A DNA stretch of 64,000 nucleotides from Cryptomeria japonica (lineage: Eukaryota > Streptophyta > Pinopsida > Cupressales > Cupressaceae), in the NCBI RefSeq assembly GCF_030272615.1, contig NC_081415.1, positions 418,522,757 through 418,586,756 on the forward strand, in the 5' to 3' direction. This document shows, one piece after another, positions 1-10,964 of the stretch. The notes below the pieces were generated by a model. The model ran no database searches, had not been told where the DNA came from, and saw nothing but the letters and a program-made list of their open reading frames with translations. Within the stretch, counting starts at the first letter, position 1. Every line of letters begins with the position of its first letter. Position numbers and translations under genes: made by a program.

Positions 1-397
1 ACTCCAATTCATAAGCAACTTCGCCAATCCTTTACACAGTTTTATATGGGCCATAGAATCATGGCTTGAGCTTCTCAACACTGCTTTCCTTGATAGAAGA
101 TTGCTCATAGGGTTACAATCTTAGGAAGACTAAGTCCCCCACTTCAAATACTCTTTCAGTTCTTCGATGAGCATACATCTTTTGTTGGTTTTGTGCTTTA
201 TTGTCTATACTTTGTTGCATCAAGTCTCTAGCTCCTAGAACTCAACTTTCAATGAGAATTAAATCTCCAATGGTGTTGCATCATACCCATATGATGCCTT
301 AAAGGGGCTCATCGCTATTGAAATGTAATGAGTGGCATTATAGCAATACTCCCTATGAAGTAGCCATTTGATCCATGCATTTTGCTGTCCTGTGTCA
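1..397 (-). pseudogene. Ty3/Gypsy integrase C-terminal part (pol fragment)
   Basis: Read on the minus strand, this stretch encodes the downstream part of a Gypsy integrase. Seen: the end of the catalytic core (QQNAWIKWLLHREYCYNATH, then MSPFKASYGYD) near 250-395, a linker with RRTERVFEVGDLVFLRL near 110-175, and the GPY/F-type motif EKLKPxFYGPYKTV near 30-75, followed by RIGEVAYELE up to the window edge. At least two in-frame stops (after KLKP and KTV) show it is dead. It continues in frame from the integrase at 4680-5149; the two were one gene before the element at 398-4674 inserted. Removing that insertion and one TGTCA copy restores frame across RNYD/TGQQ. Any chromodomain or LTR would lie beyond the window. 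Confidence 0.85.
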
Positions 398-1104
398 TGT
401 TGGTGTTTGTTTTATCATGTATCAAACATCAGAATAAGATACCAAAGGTATTCTATCCTCTCCTGAAAAATCACTACTGATTCCAAGGTCTATATGTGTG
501 AACAAGCGACTTTAGTGGGATAGCTACTCGGGTAGTGTTTGCTGAAAATCTCAAGGGGGACTTACGTTAACAAATGTCTTTTAAGCTTCTGGACTTAGAC
601 GGATTTAGCAATTTTAGGCTCTTTCTTTTTTGGATTTTCCGGGATTTAGACTTTCAGAAAGGGAAAAAGGGATAGGGTTTTAGAAAGCTGATCTAATCCT
701 TACGAATTCCGAAGAGAGTATTAAATGGGTGTTCTCAGGAAACTACACAAAGCGGATGCAATCTTCAACGGGTTGTGCTTATGATCGGAATGTTGGCATG
801 CACAGAAGATAGGCTCAAACTAACTTTGCACAGTGAAATGGAAATCATCCATTCACCAAAAGTATGAGCAAAGATACACCGTCAATTAACACTTATCAAA
901 TCCTTCATTCAATTCTAACAACATGAAAGCAAATCTAAATTAACTTCTAACTAATGTGTTGAGGAAATTGAAACCATGCTAATCACTCAAATAACAGAGA
1001 TTACAAAGCCTTAAGAGAAAGTGCACATGCAATGTATTATTTGAAAATGACCTTCACGCAACAATATATCAAAAACCTCACACTCTCCAAATGAGAGGAG
1101 GTAG

Positions 1105-1114
1105 CCTTATATAG
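1105..1114 (-). promoter_or_regulatory. TATA box of presumed LTR promoter
   Basis: Minus-strand CTATATAAGG lies about 85 bp downstream of CCTAATTAGGGTTTT. The 14389-23009 element has the same arrangement (CCTAATTAGGGTTT, then CTATATAAG at 15255-15265). The shared order and position near the element end suggest the true LTR promoter, with 3' R-U5 running to 398. Confidence 0.55.
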
Positions 1115-1418
1115 TTTTTAGAAAAATAAATGAACGACCGAGATCAAACAATGATCAAGGGCCCAGATTGAAAGTTAAAACCCTAATTAGGGTTTCCCAA
1201 AACTAACTACCCCTCGACCAATGAGAAAATTACATTTGGGGACACTTGTCCTTCTTGCTAAATATGAACCATCAATGAAAATAGAAGGTTGTTGCATTGT
1301 GAAGTGTGCCCTTCTAGAAGCTTCTGGATAAGTCAAGTTCATTGAACCTGGACATGCCAACTTGGAACAATCTGATTGGTTGGAAGATGACGAGGCGCCA
1401 CCTCAACGTGAGTCACTC

Positions 1419-2112
1419 CTAATCTTGCTGAGGCGGCGCAGGAGCAAGTACGGGAGCTGGATCAACTCCTTGGGGCAGCAATGGATGTTGCTCTCTTCCT
1501 TGAATTTGTGCTTCAATGCGATCAGCAGTCGCTTCCTCCTCTTCAAGGATAAAGCACATTCGACACCAGACAAGATAATTTCTTTTTACACTCCAAGCTA
1601 AGCTGTATAATTTTGTTATGATGTTTTCCTGCTCGTCGTTGAAATTCAAGTCTGGTTGTAGTACTGGTACAGGATCTCTTCCTGGTTCAGGAGGAATGAT
1701 TGGTAGGCCCATGAAGCTCGAAAGGAAAATTGTTGAATTTCTTAGAAAAATTTTCTTGTTGACGACTCTAAGCTTGCTTCTTCGTGGCCCCAATTTATGT
1801 AGCGTGAGAGGAGGGTGAAAGCTCTAGATAACCCCTTGCAAATACGAAATGATAGAATCAAGTTGTTCAAACATTCGCTGTGATCATGCACTCCTTCTTG
1901 ATACCTTGAATTTTGGAGAAGAATTCCTCCATGCCTTAATCAAATTTGAGGAAATTGGAATTTTCTTTGTGAAACATTTCCCATACTTAGCCAAATTTTG
2001 GCTATCTTCACGCTCAGATGAACCTTGCCCATGCACTTATCCTCAATCCTTCGTTTGGCTTGAAACTCCAGCTGCGATCTCTATGATGATCCCGCTTCTA
2101 CTACTATCTGCG
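1419..2112 (-). pseudogene. Decayed ORF remnant inside the 398-4674 element
   Basis: Minus-strand reading gives broken coding-like sequence between an upstream TATA-like site (~2803) and the LTR TATA box (1105-1114). The longest open part is 124 aa (1793-1419). It is proline- and glutamate-rich at the C-terminal half, with PIIPPEPGRDPVPVLQPD and then EEEEATADRIEAQIQGREQ, and resembles no family I recognise. Just upstream, near 2113-2135, a T-rich tract ends in GCAG, like a splice acceptor; the first codon after it reads ATA where an ATG might be expected. The location matches that of the long ORF at 15456-18661 in the related element, so this may be its degraded counterpart. I could not align the two proteins convincingly. 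Confidence 0.3.
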
Positions 2113-3062
2113 ACCAGCAAAACCAAAGGAAATTAAGTTAGAAATCTATCTTTTAGTGCAAAGTTCCGAAAGGTTAGATGGCAAAATGTTTTGATCTTCC
2201 GATTTCTCAAGACTTTTAGCTTTGAAACAAGCTGCAAACACTTAGAAGGTCATGCTTGAAAGAACGAACGTTCAATCCAAAATGATCCTCTTATCAAAAT
2301 TTTGGATAAACCCGATAAAGACACCTCCAATACACTCACAAAAAAAAAAAAAAATTTGATAAATCTGCCCACCAATCAACTTCACCTTAGACAGAAATGA
2401 GATTTAGAAGGAACAAAACTCAGAAAACTTGAAAGTTCTGGACTTGATAAGAAAAATTTAAAATTCCCTCAGAAGTTCACTCAATCTGCAAGAGATCACC
2501 CTGAAACACCTCCAATCTACAATAAAACTTCTTAAAAATCCTCAGACCTGCAAGAAGCTTGCTTGAAAATGCCCTTACTCTTCATAAAATTCGAACTCTT
2601 ATTGTGCAATAATGAGAGGAGAGATTGTTTATTTGTATTCAAACTTAAATTCGGAGTTATAAACACGCAAATGCACTTCCATTCTTGACTTCAATTCGAT
2701 CTTGCTCGTGGAGGAAGTTTCTAATTTTAAATGAATTTGTACAATCATCTCCTTCAGTTCGAACCTCTTTACTCTTGCAAGTTTCTAAATTGATTTTAGT
2801 CTATATATTCGAGCTTGATCTTTCAAATATCCTCCTAGAAACTTTCTAGTTTGGGACTCAGTCCAAATTCCATGAAGATTTGGATGACATCACCAAGGAA
2901 TATTCTCCTTTCCTCAATACTCAGCAAGTATTTTTGGCTTCACCTTTGACTTAGGCGAACATCATGAAGTTTATTTCTCATTGTGTTGCAAGGCAAAGTC
3001 AGACTTTTATAACTTTCCTTATGTTTAAGTGTACTTCATGTCTTAACTTTATTACATTTCCC

Positions 3063-4020
3063 TCAAGGTGGACTTTTTGAAGTATCACCAAGGGCGGAAT
3101 TTAAGTGTTGCTTTGAAACCATCTTCTAGGCGAAATTTGGAGAGATAAGCATCTTCCTTCATCACCTTAGGCGGACTTTGAGAGATCATCAAGTAGGGCG
3201 GACTTTTGTGTGACCACCTCCAAGGGCAGACTTTTGAGGTAACCACCAAGGCGGACTTTGTGAACTTCATACCCCTTGCTATCTCCCCACCCTAAGGTGA
3301 ACTTTCTTGCCTTGAACACCTTTCACTTCATCCATAGGGCGAACTTTTGAAGACTATAACTTGGGCGGACTTTTTCTTGTTCACTTCATATGCCTTCCTC
3401 TTAGGGCGGACTTTTTAGGCATCTCCATCATCATGCTTGGGCGGACTTTTTAGGTAGCTCCATAGGGCGAACTTTGGAGAGATCAAGAAGGCGGACTTTT
3501 GTAGGCTTGGCATCATGGGCGGAGTTTTTAGGCATCTCCATAGGGCAAACTTTTAGTTCTCTGCATAGGGTGGAGTTTATCATGTTCACTTTACAGGGCG
3601 GACTTTTAGACATCTCCATCATCATGCTTGGGTAGGGCGAAGTTTTGAGTGACTACCTCCAAGGCGGACTTTTTGAAGTATCAAGAACGGACTTTTAGAC
3701 TCCCTCCAAGGGTAGACTTTTAGACTACCTCCAAGGGCAGACTTTAAGACTACCTCCAAGGCAGACTTTTGAGACTTCACCAAGTAGGGCAGACTTATGA
3801 GTGACCACCAAGAGGGCGGACTTTTGAGTGACCACCAAGGCGGACTTTCCCATGTTCTCTTCACAAGGCAGACTTTTCATCCCTTTCCACAGGGCAGACT
3901 TTTTAGCTCTCTCCATAGGGCAGACTTTTCATCCCTCTCCACAGGGCAGAGTTTGGAGAGTTCGCAACTTGGGCAGACTTTTTCTATCTCAAGCACCACA
4001 TCCCAAGGCAGACTTTTGAT
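3063..4020. repeat. Array of ~33 GGGCGGACTTTT-type motifs
   Basis: A core of GGGCGGACTTTT (variants GGGCAGACTTTT, GGGCGAACTTTT, GGCGGACTTT) recurs about 33 times at 24-45 bp spacing. Short linkers such as GAGTGACCACCAA or CATCTCCAT are themselves partly repeated. The array lies in the upstream (U3-like) part of the 398-4674 element. Overlapping ORFs on both strands are by-products of the repeat, not genes. Confidence 0.9.
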
Positions 4021-4679
4021 CTCTCCTGTCATAGCATTCACCATTACATGTTGATTAGGTAGACTTAGAGATTTTTTAAAAGAAACTTTAAAATTTTGAC
4101 AATTTCTTCAATTTTAACCAGATTAACTTGAAATTTGAAATCCATACTTAGGCAAACCATCTAAAGCATTATGACCCCTAAAATGTAGGAACTTAGCTTT
4201 TTAGGTCAAAACTTGAAAATTTTCGATCGTGATCGAAGTAGGTCAGTGGTACCAGTGCAAACCCTAGGTCCCCACTCCGAAAAAGCAAAACACAGGCATC
4301 CCTAAAAAATAGGAAAAACTTTCTAAAAATAGCCATACCGAGGATTAGGCTAAAAATGTCAAAAACGAAACTTCCTAAAAAATAGGAAAAATAAAAAAAA
4401 ACTTCCTAAAAATAGAAAGTTGTATGAATTTGTTCAAATCAATTGTGTTTTTCGTCCTTTGGCCTTTCTAGGCACTTTGACGGTATCCGGACTCTGTTAT
4501 CACTTGGCTTGCACAAACTGACTTTCAATCTTTAGGACTCGAACCGTTCAAAAATGAGCAAGGCTTGGCAAAACTGAAGCGGAAGCCCACGGGACACTAA
4601 CAAAAACCCTAGAAAGCAAGAAAAAGGGAGGGTCCCCATTTGCAATGGAGCGATGTGTGAAAAAGGTCACAACATGTCA

Positions 4680-5149
4680 TAGTTTCTTAAATATCCCTCA
4701 AGCCATTTATTGACAATTCTAGTTTGTCCATTGCTTTGTGGGTGGTAGCTTGTGCTTGGGGTGAGTTCAATTCCTACTAGCTTGAAGAGCTCTTGCCAAA
4801 ACAAACTAAGAAATCTGCTCTCTATCACTGACAAAATTCTTGGGTAAAACATGTAGTTTGAAAATTTCTTTGAAGAAATATTTGCCAACTAGGGTTCTCT
4901 ATATTAGGTAGATATTGCAAGAAAATGGGCATACTTAGTTAGTCGAACCACTATTACATATATACAATCTTTTCCTTGTACTTTTGGAAGTCTTGTTATG
5001 AGATCCATTGAAATACTTACCCATTTCTGATTAGGTATGGGTAAGGGTTGAAGTAACCCAATGAGAAATATTTGTTCTGCTTTGTTTCTTTGACACACCA
5101 TGCACTCCCTAATGTGTTTCAAAATGTCTCCTTTAAGACCTTTCCACAA
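4680..5149 (-). pseudogene. Ty3/Gypsy integrase N-terminal and core region
   Basis: Minus-strand reading shows the zinc-binding end (HIRECMVCQRNKAE, with CxxC) at about 5115-5080. Next comes the core with WVSISMDLITRLPKVQGKD (first catalytic Asp in the MD pair) and VVRLTKYAHFLAIST near 5030-4905. The last part is TPSTSYHPQSNGQTRIVNKW with EGYLRN at about 4790-4685. The frame breaks near 4900. It stops at 4680 because the 398-4674 element inserted there; the rest is at 1-397. This is the usual pol order RT-RNaseH-IN on the minus strand. Confidence 0.88.
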
Positions 5150-5244
5150 GAATCTCTCCCTTATTTGTTTCTAAGCTTTATAGTATCCTTGATGTCCTGC
5201 CAAAGGGGTATTTTAGTACGCTCGTGACTTTTTTCCTTCATTTT

Positions 5245-6934
5245 TTATCTAAAAGTTATATATATTCTATCTTTATAGAGGATGAGCTCCTCTACCACTT
5301 TGTACTTTCCATATTGTAGTTTTCCCTTTAATATGTCTCTTGCCAATATATCCTTGGCATATTCTACAATTAGCGAGTTCTTCCATTTTGTTGACATATC
5401 CATCATGTTACATAGATGGGGTCTTCGAGATAGGGCATCGACCAAAACATTGTATTTCCCCTTCATATATTCAATGTCAAAGTCATAGGCTTGTAATTTG
5501 CTGGCCCACTTCTGCTGCATGTCATTCAAACCTTTTTGGTTCAAGAAGAACCTTAGACTATTATGATCAATTTTTACAACAAACTTTCCACAAACCAAGC
5601 ATTGCATAATTTGGCTAGGGCATGCATAATTGCTAACGTTTCCTTATCATAAATGGAGAAGTTCCTTTCGGTCTCCTTAAGTTTGTGGTTTTCAAAAGCT
5701 ATAGGGTGTTTGTTTTGCATCAATATTGCTCCAACAACTTCCCCAAAAGCATCACACTCAAGTTCAAATGGTAAGGAGAAGTCCAGGATAGCTAACACTA
5801 GGTAAGAGCACATGATTTCTTTTAGTTTTCCAAAGGCTTGTTGGGTCTCTATACTCCATGAGAAAGAACGCTTCTTAGTTAGGTTTGTTAGTGAGGTAGT
5901 TAGCTTTCAGAAATTCTTAGCAAAACTTCTATAATAGCTGCAAAGGCCTAGGAATCCCCTTAAATGAGTTAAGGTTCTTGGTTTAGGCCAATCCATTATG
6001 GCTTCAATCTTTTCCTCATCAACACTGGCTCCTTGGGCATTAATTGTGTGCCCTTGATATAGAATTTCCTCCATTTCTAATTCACACTTGGATATTTTAG
6101 CAAATAATGACTATTGTTCAAGTATTCTCAACACCTCATCTATGTGTCTTAAGTGATTTTCGTAGGTTTTGCTATAATTTAGAATGTTGTCAAAGAACAC
6201 CAAGAGGAATTTTCTTAGTTGTTTGCTAAAAATGTGATTCATGCAAGATTGGAAAGTGGCAAGAGCATTGGTTAATCCAAATGGTAATGCTAGGAATATA
6301 GCAGATAAAATTCAATTTTTTCGTTAATGTCTAAACCTATAGGTAGTTGAGAGTAACTAGTTCCAACAAACAATTTTCAAAAGTCTCTACTACTGACTCA
6401 TATGTTTAGAATTGGATAAATTGTCCAAAATGATATCTAAAAGTTGTTTTGGGAATGTAGGTCAATTTTTGAGAAGTACACTGCTCCATGAAATTCATCA
6501 ATTAACTAATCTACCCTAGGGATGGGGTAACGGTTCTTAATGGTTTTCTTATTAAGGGCTCTAAAGTCAATACATGTCCTCATAGTACCATCTTTTGTTT
6601 TCAATAGCACCATAGAAGAAGCAAAGGGGCTAGAACTAGGTTGGATATGTTCCATTTCCAATAATTCTTGTATGGTTCTTTCTATTTCTTCTTTATATTT
6701 TCTTGAATGTTAGTAGGATGTGGTAATAATGGGTTTGGCTCCTTCTTCTAGTTCAATAGCATGTTCAAAACCCCTTTTTGGAGGAAGTCCTAAATTGCTT
6801 AAAACCTTCTTATGTTTATTTAGGATAGGTTGGATGTCAACATGTATAGTTTGGCTTCCATTAAATGAAGATCTATCAAGTATCATACATTGGGCTGCCC
6901 ATTCTAGTTGACCATGTCTGAAGGCTCTCTCCAT
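5245..6934 (-). pseudogene. Ty3/Gypsy reverse transcriptase and RNase H, fragmented
   Basis: Several minus-strand open pieces together cover RT and RNase H. Residues 6934-6710 include HKKVLSNLGLPPKRGFEHAI, the segment that precedes RT in Gypsy pol. 6650-5820 is RT with many stops and indels; a fingers-to-palm order can still be followed in pieces. 5813-5574 holds LPFELECDAFGEVVGAILMQ, the start of the RT-linked RNase H. 5607-5245 holds KIDHNSLRFFLNQKGLNDMQ with the ADALSRRP-like VDALSRRP motif. No frame spans the domain, so it is an old dead copy. It belongs with the integrase pieces at 4680-5149 and 1-397 and the protease at 7246-7482. Confidence 0.85.
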
Positions 6935-7000
6935 TCTTTTGGATGATACTACCCTTGGTGTCCCATCAAATAAACATTGTTAGATTACCTCTTGGTCGTT

Positions 7001-7890
7001 GTGTTGGAAACAAAGCTCCATCTTTTGGAAGTCTTGGTAATATCTCCCTAAGGAGTGCAACCATTGGATGCCTAATACCACCTCAATATCACCAATGTTC
7101 ACCACATAGAAGTCTTTGATTTGATGTCTTTCTAAGGTAATACTTAGTCGTTGGATTCTTTGTGTGCATGGAGTAATCTGTCCACCATGACCACTTTAAA
7201 ATCTTCAAAATTTTCAATTTCTAATTCCATTATTGTCACTAGACTTTAGTCGATGAAGTTATGAATGTCACCAGCATCCACTAGGACAGTCACCTTTTGT
7301 CCTTTTATGACACTACGGATTCTAAGAGGCTGATATTTCCATGCTCCCGAAAGTGTGGGTAATGTACCACTTGCATTTCCTTCATCTTCTTTTTTCGTTT
7401 TCTTCCTTTGAGTTTCATTTTCTTCTTCCCTTATCTCCTCATCCGATATTGCCTCTAAATTGTGTTGGAAACAAAGCTCCATCTTTTGGAAGTATTAGTA
7501 ATATCTCCATAAGGAGTGCAACCATTGGATGCCTAATACCACCTTAGTATCACCCATGTTCGCCACATAGAAGTCCTTGATTTGATGTCTTTCTAAGGTA
7601 ATACTTAGTCGTTGGATTCTTTGTGTGCATGGAGTACTTTATCCACCATGACCAATTTAAAACCTTCAAAATTTTTAGTTTCTAATTTCATTCTTGTCAC
7701 TAGACTTTAGTCGATGAAGTTATGAGTGGCACCACCATCCACTAGGACAGTCACCTTTTGTCCTCATAGAACACTACGGATTCTAAAAGGGTGATATATT
7801 CGTGCTCTTGAAGTGTGGCTAATGTGCCACTTGCATTTTCTTCATCTTGTTTCGTTTTCTTCCTTTAGCTTTCATATTCTTCTTCCCTTT
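7001..7890. repeat. Tandem duplication of the protease segment (~461-bp period)
   Basis: The block starting TGTTGGAAACAAAGCTCC at about 7001 starts again at 7462 and is followed for about 430 bp at roughly 90% identity, until the second copy is cut at about 7890 by a TR-GAG fragment. Both copies include the protease active-site region and its acidic linker. The duplication therefore predates the insertion at 7890-7895. Confidence 0.88.
7246..7482 (-). pseudogene. Gypsy aspartic protease region (copy 1)
   Basis: A 78-aa minus-strand piece ends with IKGQKVTVLVDAGDIHNFID. This matches the retroviral-type protease active-site strand (usually D-S/T-G) followed by xHNFI, as in plant Gypsy elements; here the motif reads DAG, which would be inactive or mutated. 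Upstream is an acidic, Lys/Glu-rich linker (EEIREEENETQRKKTKKEDE). A second, diverged copy of the region lies immediately upstream in the pol direction (7462-7890), with DGGATHNFID. Confidence 0.75.
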
Positions 7891-7894
7891 GTTA

Positions 7895-8233
7895 TGATAA
7901 TTGAGAGTTTGATATTTACAAAGGAGACAAAACACTCCTTAAATAGAGAACACAACATGATCTTTCCATAATGGAAATGATCGTAAATAGAAACACGAAA
8001 GACAATCAAAAGTTTCTAAATACTAACTAAACGACTAAGATGACCATTATAGAACTATTACAATATTTTAATACCCTCCATTAATGGTCATCATCCTAGC
8101 TACCCGACAAAAGACGTGACAGAATCTGTAGGTCTTTGGTCACGAATGCAAAGGAGGCTGCCCCTTTCCCTTCAAAACACTTTGCGACATGAGTCTACTA
8201 CTGAGAACCTCCATGGTTCTACAAAACTTCTTG
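7895..8233 (-). mobile_element. Truncated TR-GAG-type LTR fragment
   Basis: Minus-strand orientation. 7895 to about 8072 matches in style and position the 3' LTR of the gag-only element at 29487-31976. About 8073-8233 matches the end of its gag (polypurine AATGGAGGG, then a region equivalent to 29741-29870, including the TTTGCGACATGAGT/TTTGCAACATGAGT pair). Only the 3' LTR and the gag tail remain. The 5-bp TGTTA precedes 7895, but no matching distal duplication was found. Confidence 0.6.
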
Positions 8234-8418
8234 TAACAACCAACCATTCCGAAATAGAAATATAAAATAAACTTTACTAAACTATGAAATTAAATACTTA
8301 TTTAATTCATGTTCAGCTGAAATTGAAATGTAGTAACTAACTCAACTGAAAATAACTAACCATCTCATCAAATGGAAACATTAACGAGCTTTTCATTTGA
8401 TCAATATAAAGTAAATAT

Positions 8419-8466
<48 letters not shown>

Positions 8467-10180
8467 CAGAGTTTTATCTTTCTGATGCCAAACTTTAAGC
8501 AACAATATAAGGGGGAGTGCGAGTATCATCAAGGGCTTTTCCGCCCAACCACAGACCGAAGTCCCCCACGCCGCTTCCTACTGGAAGGGCCAAACCCTTC
8601 ATGAGGAAAACAGATACAAGATGGAACAATGCCAACGAGCCTCTAAGCCTAGTGTTTAGAATCTACACATACTTTCCTCCTAACTTGTATAACTCCCTGG
8701 CTTAGTAGTGCATCTGACTCTTATGAATTGACGGACATGTGCAAACTGCTGCACTACCTTGACAAAGGTTTTCATAATTAGCACCTTGAGTGTCATCCAT
8801 GTTCACCACCCTTACTCTACTTACAAAGAAAGGATGCATGCTTGCATCAACACATGGAATTCAACTGACCATCAAGGTTCAACCCAATAGGTAATAGATA
8901 TACTAGTTCAAGAGACATCCCCATATGCTTCTAAGAAAGTAACTGGTCTGAACAATCAAGCATGGTTTAATAACAAGTTAAGTCAATAAGTAACTCTACT
9001 ATGTTCTAGTTGGCTGACTACCATCCTTCCAAGCTACAAAACAGTTAAAGACATATACCCAAAGTCTGGTCTTTGCAATAAAACAACGAAACAACCTGAT
9101 ACAAGAAACGGACTGATCTGATCTATAACATTTTAGGTAAAACATGCAACACCACAAGATTACGAAATTCGATCCAGAAACAGAGGTTTCAGTCTCCACA
9201 TTAACAACCAAATTGACCACAAAAGAAACACATTCGTTTATCCAAGACTGGGACGAGATGCAGAGTTTTCCCAACCATACTATGACTTAGTATGCTGAGT
9301 TAATCTGCATCCGGTTCTCCTTTCAAAGATTAAACAATTCATCAACAACATTAAGCTGATAGCAGAATATCATTTTCAACTTGTATCTAGGATGATATCT
9401 TTCAGATTCAAACACATTAAATATAAAAGCAAATAACATAAATATGAATAACAGAGCAAAGCATTTACTCTTGCTTGAACAAAAGACAATAGCAGAATCC
9501 GCCATAGAGTTTCCTTAGCTAAGACCACCCTCTCAGCTTCTTCCCAATCACAATATCCTCGTAGAACTAAACCACTACTTTCTTAATCTAACCAGCTAAA
9601 ATATAATACAACAGCTATGATGCAAGAGTTTGACAGTATCGCAAAACAATTCGACAACAACAGTAATCTCTTTCCCCCAATATTACCACCAAACACAAAC
9701 TCAGTGTTAAGAACAGAATAACATTACTATGTTTTTCCCCAATCAGAACAGCAACCCCCACGACATCATTCAATGCCAAATAAATAACAATCCACTAGCA
9801 ACGTAGTGCTTGTAAGCACTGACATCTTTGATCCAACGCATAGCAGTTACAAGAAACTCGGCCACAAAGTTGGTGGCCACTACGTCCACCGTCGGTGGCC
9901 TCCAAACAAGAAGCCCAACGCAATGTAGAGATAAACATCCTTAACATAAAATGAGAATGGTATACTAGTATACATACACGTACATTGCCCAAACATACGT
10001 GTGTGGGTATTAATATACTCATTAGTTATGAAGCCCATGAAGTAGGCAAGAAAAATATAATGAAATATATATATATTCCTCACACACAAGAAGAAAAAAT
10101 GAAACACGTGAACAATGTGTTATACTATCATCAAAGAGAGAGAAACATGAATAAGTAATAATCATAACAAGGAATAGACT
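8234..10180. other. Anonymous sequence without a supported gene
   Basis: AT-rich, with only short ORFs on either strand. It contains a GA microsatellite (8421-8462). A minus-strand segment around 9800-9930 translates into an open hydrophobic stretch without clear splice sites. A TGTAACAACC at 8235 could be an LTR start, but no partner end was found. Confidence 0.5.
8421..8462. repeat. (GA)n microsatellite
   Basis: About 21 uninterrupted GA dinucleotides. Confidence 0.98.
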
Positions 10181-10501
10181 CAGACATAGGATAACCGACA
10201 ACCTGATGGTACAAGGGTGACAACTGACTTTGGGTTGACATTGGTAGGGTGATTTGGACCCACTTTACCATGGCCAAGATGTTTGTCCAATTAATCGGAC
10301 TCAGGACTCATTGGCATTGCTCATTTCTAGTATCTACAATCCTCTCCTTGATGATACTCTCCCTCCCTCCGAGGGTAGTGAACTGTTAACATAGACCAGC
10401 TGCCACTACACCAAAAGTTTGAACTGTTAGTGAGAGCACCACTGGAGAGGTTAGGGTGTCAAGGAGGGTTGAGGGTCCCACGCAACAACAATGTCCTAGC
10501 A

Positions 10502-10930
10502 TCACAAATGGAGAATATTCCTCCTAATTTCAAGGTCCAATCTTGAGTAGGCTTTAACATTTTCGTTGGAGTTATTAATTGGTGGATTGTTTTCTTCTTC
10601 CTCCCTTGTTGGTTCTTCCCAAGATAAGAATGATGGTCTTGTTAACCTAGGTGTTGATCGTAATGGTGATATGTTGTTATTCTTTGAGTGATTAGAGTTT
10701 ACATCCCTCCCATTTGTTTGGTTGGGTCTAAGGGCGTTGGTTGTATTATTCATTGTTTGTAGGGTCTGAAGAAGTATTTGAGTTGTCCTCTCGTTTTGCT
10801 CCATGAAGGCTCTCAACTCATTCCCTAGTTGTTCACCCATTTTGCTGCCTTTGATAGGGTTATTACTTGTTGCAAGTTTCCTTGTTTCTCTTTCCAATGC
10901 CCTTTGAGCTCTTTGGCTTGATTGCATCAA
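10502..10930 (-). pseudogene. Gypsy-type gag N-terminal fragment
   Basis: A 142-aa minus-strand open piece. It starts with a helical region rich in Gln, Arg and Glu (QRAQRALERETRKLA) and continues with GEQLGNELRAFMEQNERTTQ, an Asn/Thr-rich stretch, and then RPSFLSWEEPTREEEEN. It ends SRLDLEIRRNILHL and is followed by stops. This composition fits the variable N-terminal part of plant Gypsy gag; no zinc knuckle is present. It lies just downstream (minus strand) of a mutated tRNA-iMet-like primer site (about 10965-10978) and an LTR end (10979). That context supports gag better than the protein sequence does. Confidence 0.5.
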
Positions 10931-10964
10931 CTACTCTTCTTGATCCTCAAGTTGGCAGCATCAA

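Larger units (their letters stand above)
398..4674 (-). mobile_element. Giant solo-LTR-like TG..CA element (family shared with 14389-23009)
   Basis: The boundaries are exact: TGTCA occurs at 393-397 and 4675-4679, and the enclosed 4,277 bp begins TG and ends CA. On the minus strand it starts TGTTGTGACC and ends ..ACCAACA. The same start occurs at 23009, and the other end resembles the start of the element at 14389. No second copy of either end occurs inside, so there is no LTR pair; the simplest reading is a solo LTR of unusual length. In minus-strand order it holds a short-motif array (about 4020-3063), a TATA-like ATATATAGA near 2803, a splice-acceptor-like tract ending in CAG near 2113, a decayed ORF remnant (about 2112-1419), and a second TATA box (1105-1114) about 707 bp before the end. 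It interrupts a Gypsy integrase. Confidence 0.8.

Noticed and set aside
3085-4054. Several overlapping ORFs of 60-85 aa on both strands with repeated KSAL / RADF residues
   Set aside because: They only translate the GGGCGGACTTTT array in different frames.
9790-9935. Open hydrophobic minus-strand reading (VVATNFVAEFLVTAMRWIKD) that looks exon-like
   Set aside because: No convincing acceptor or donor, no second exon and no family I recognise.
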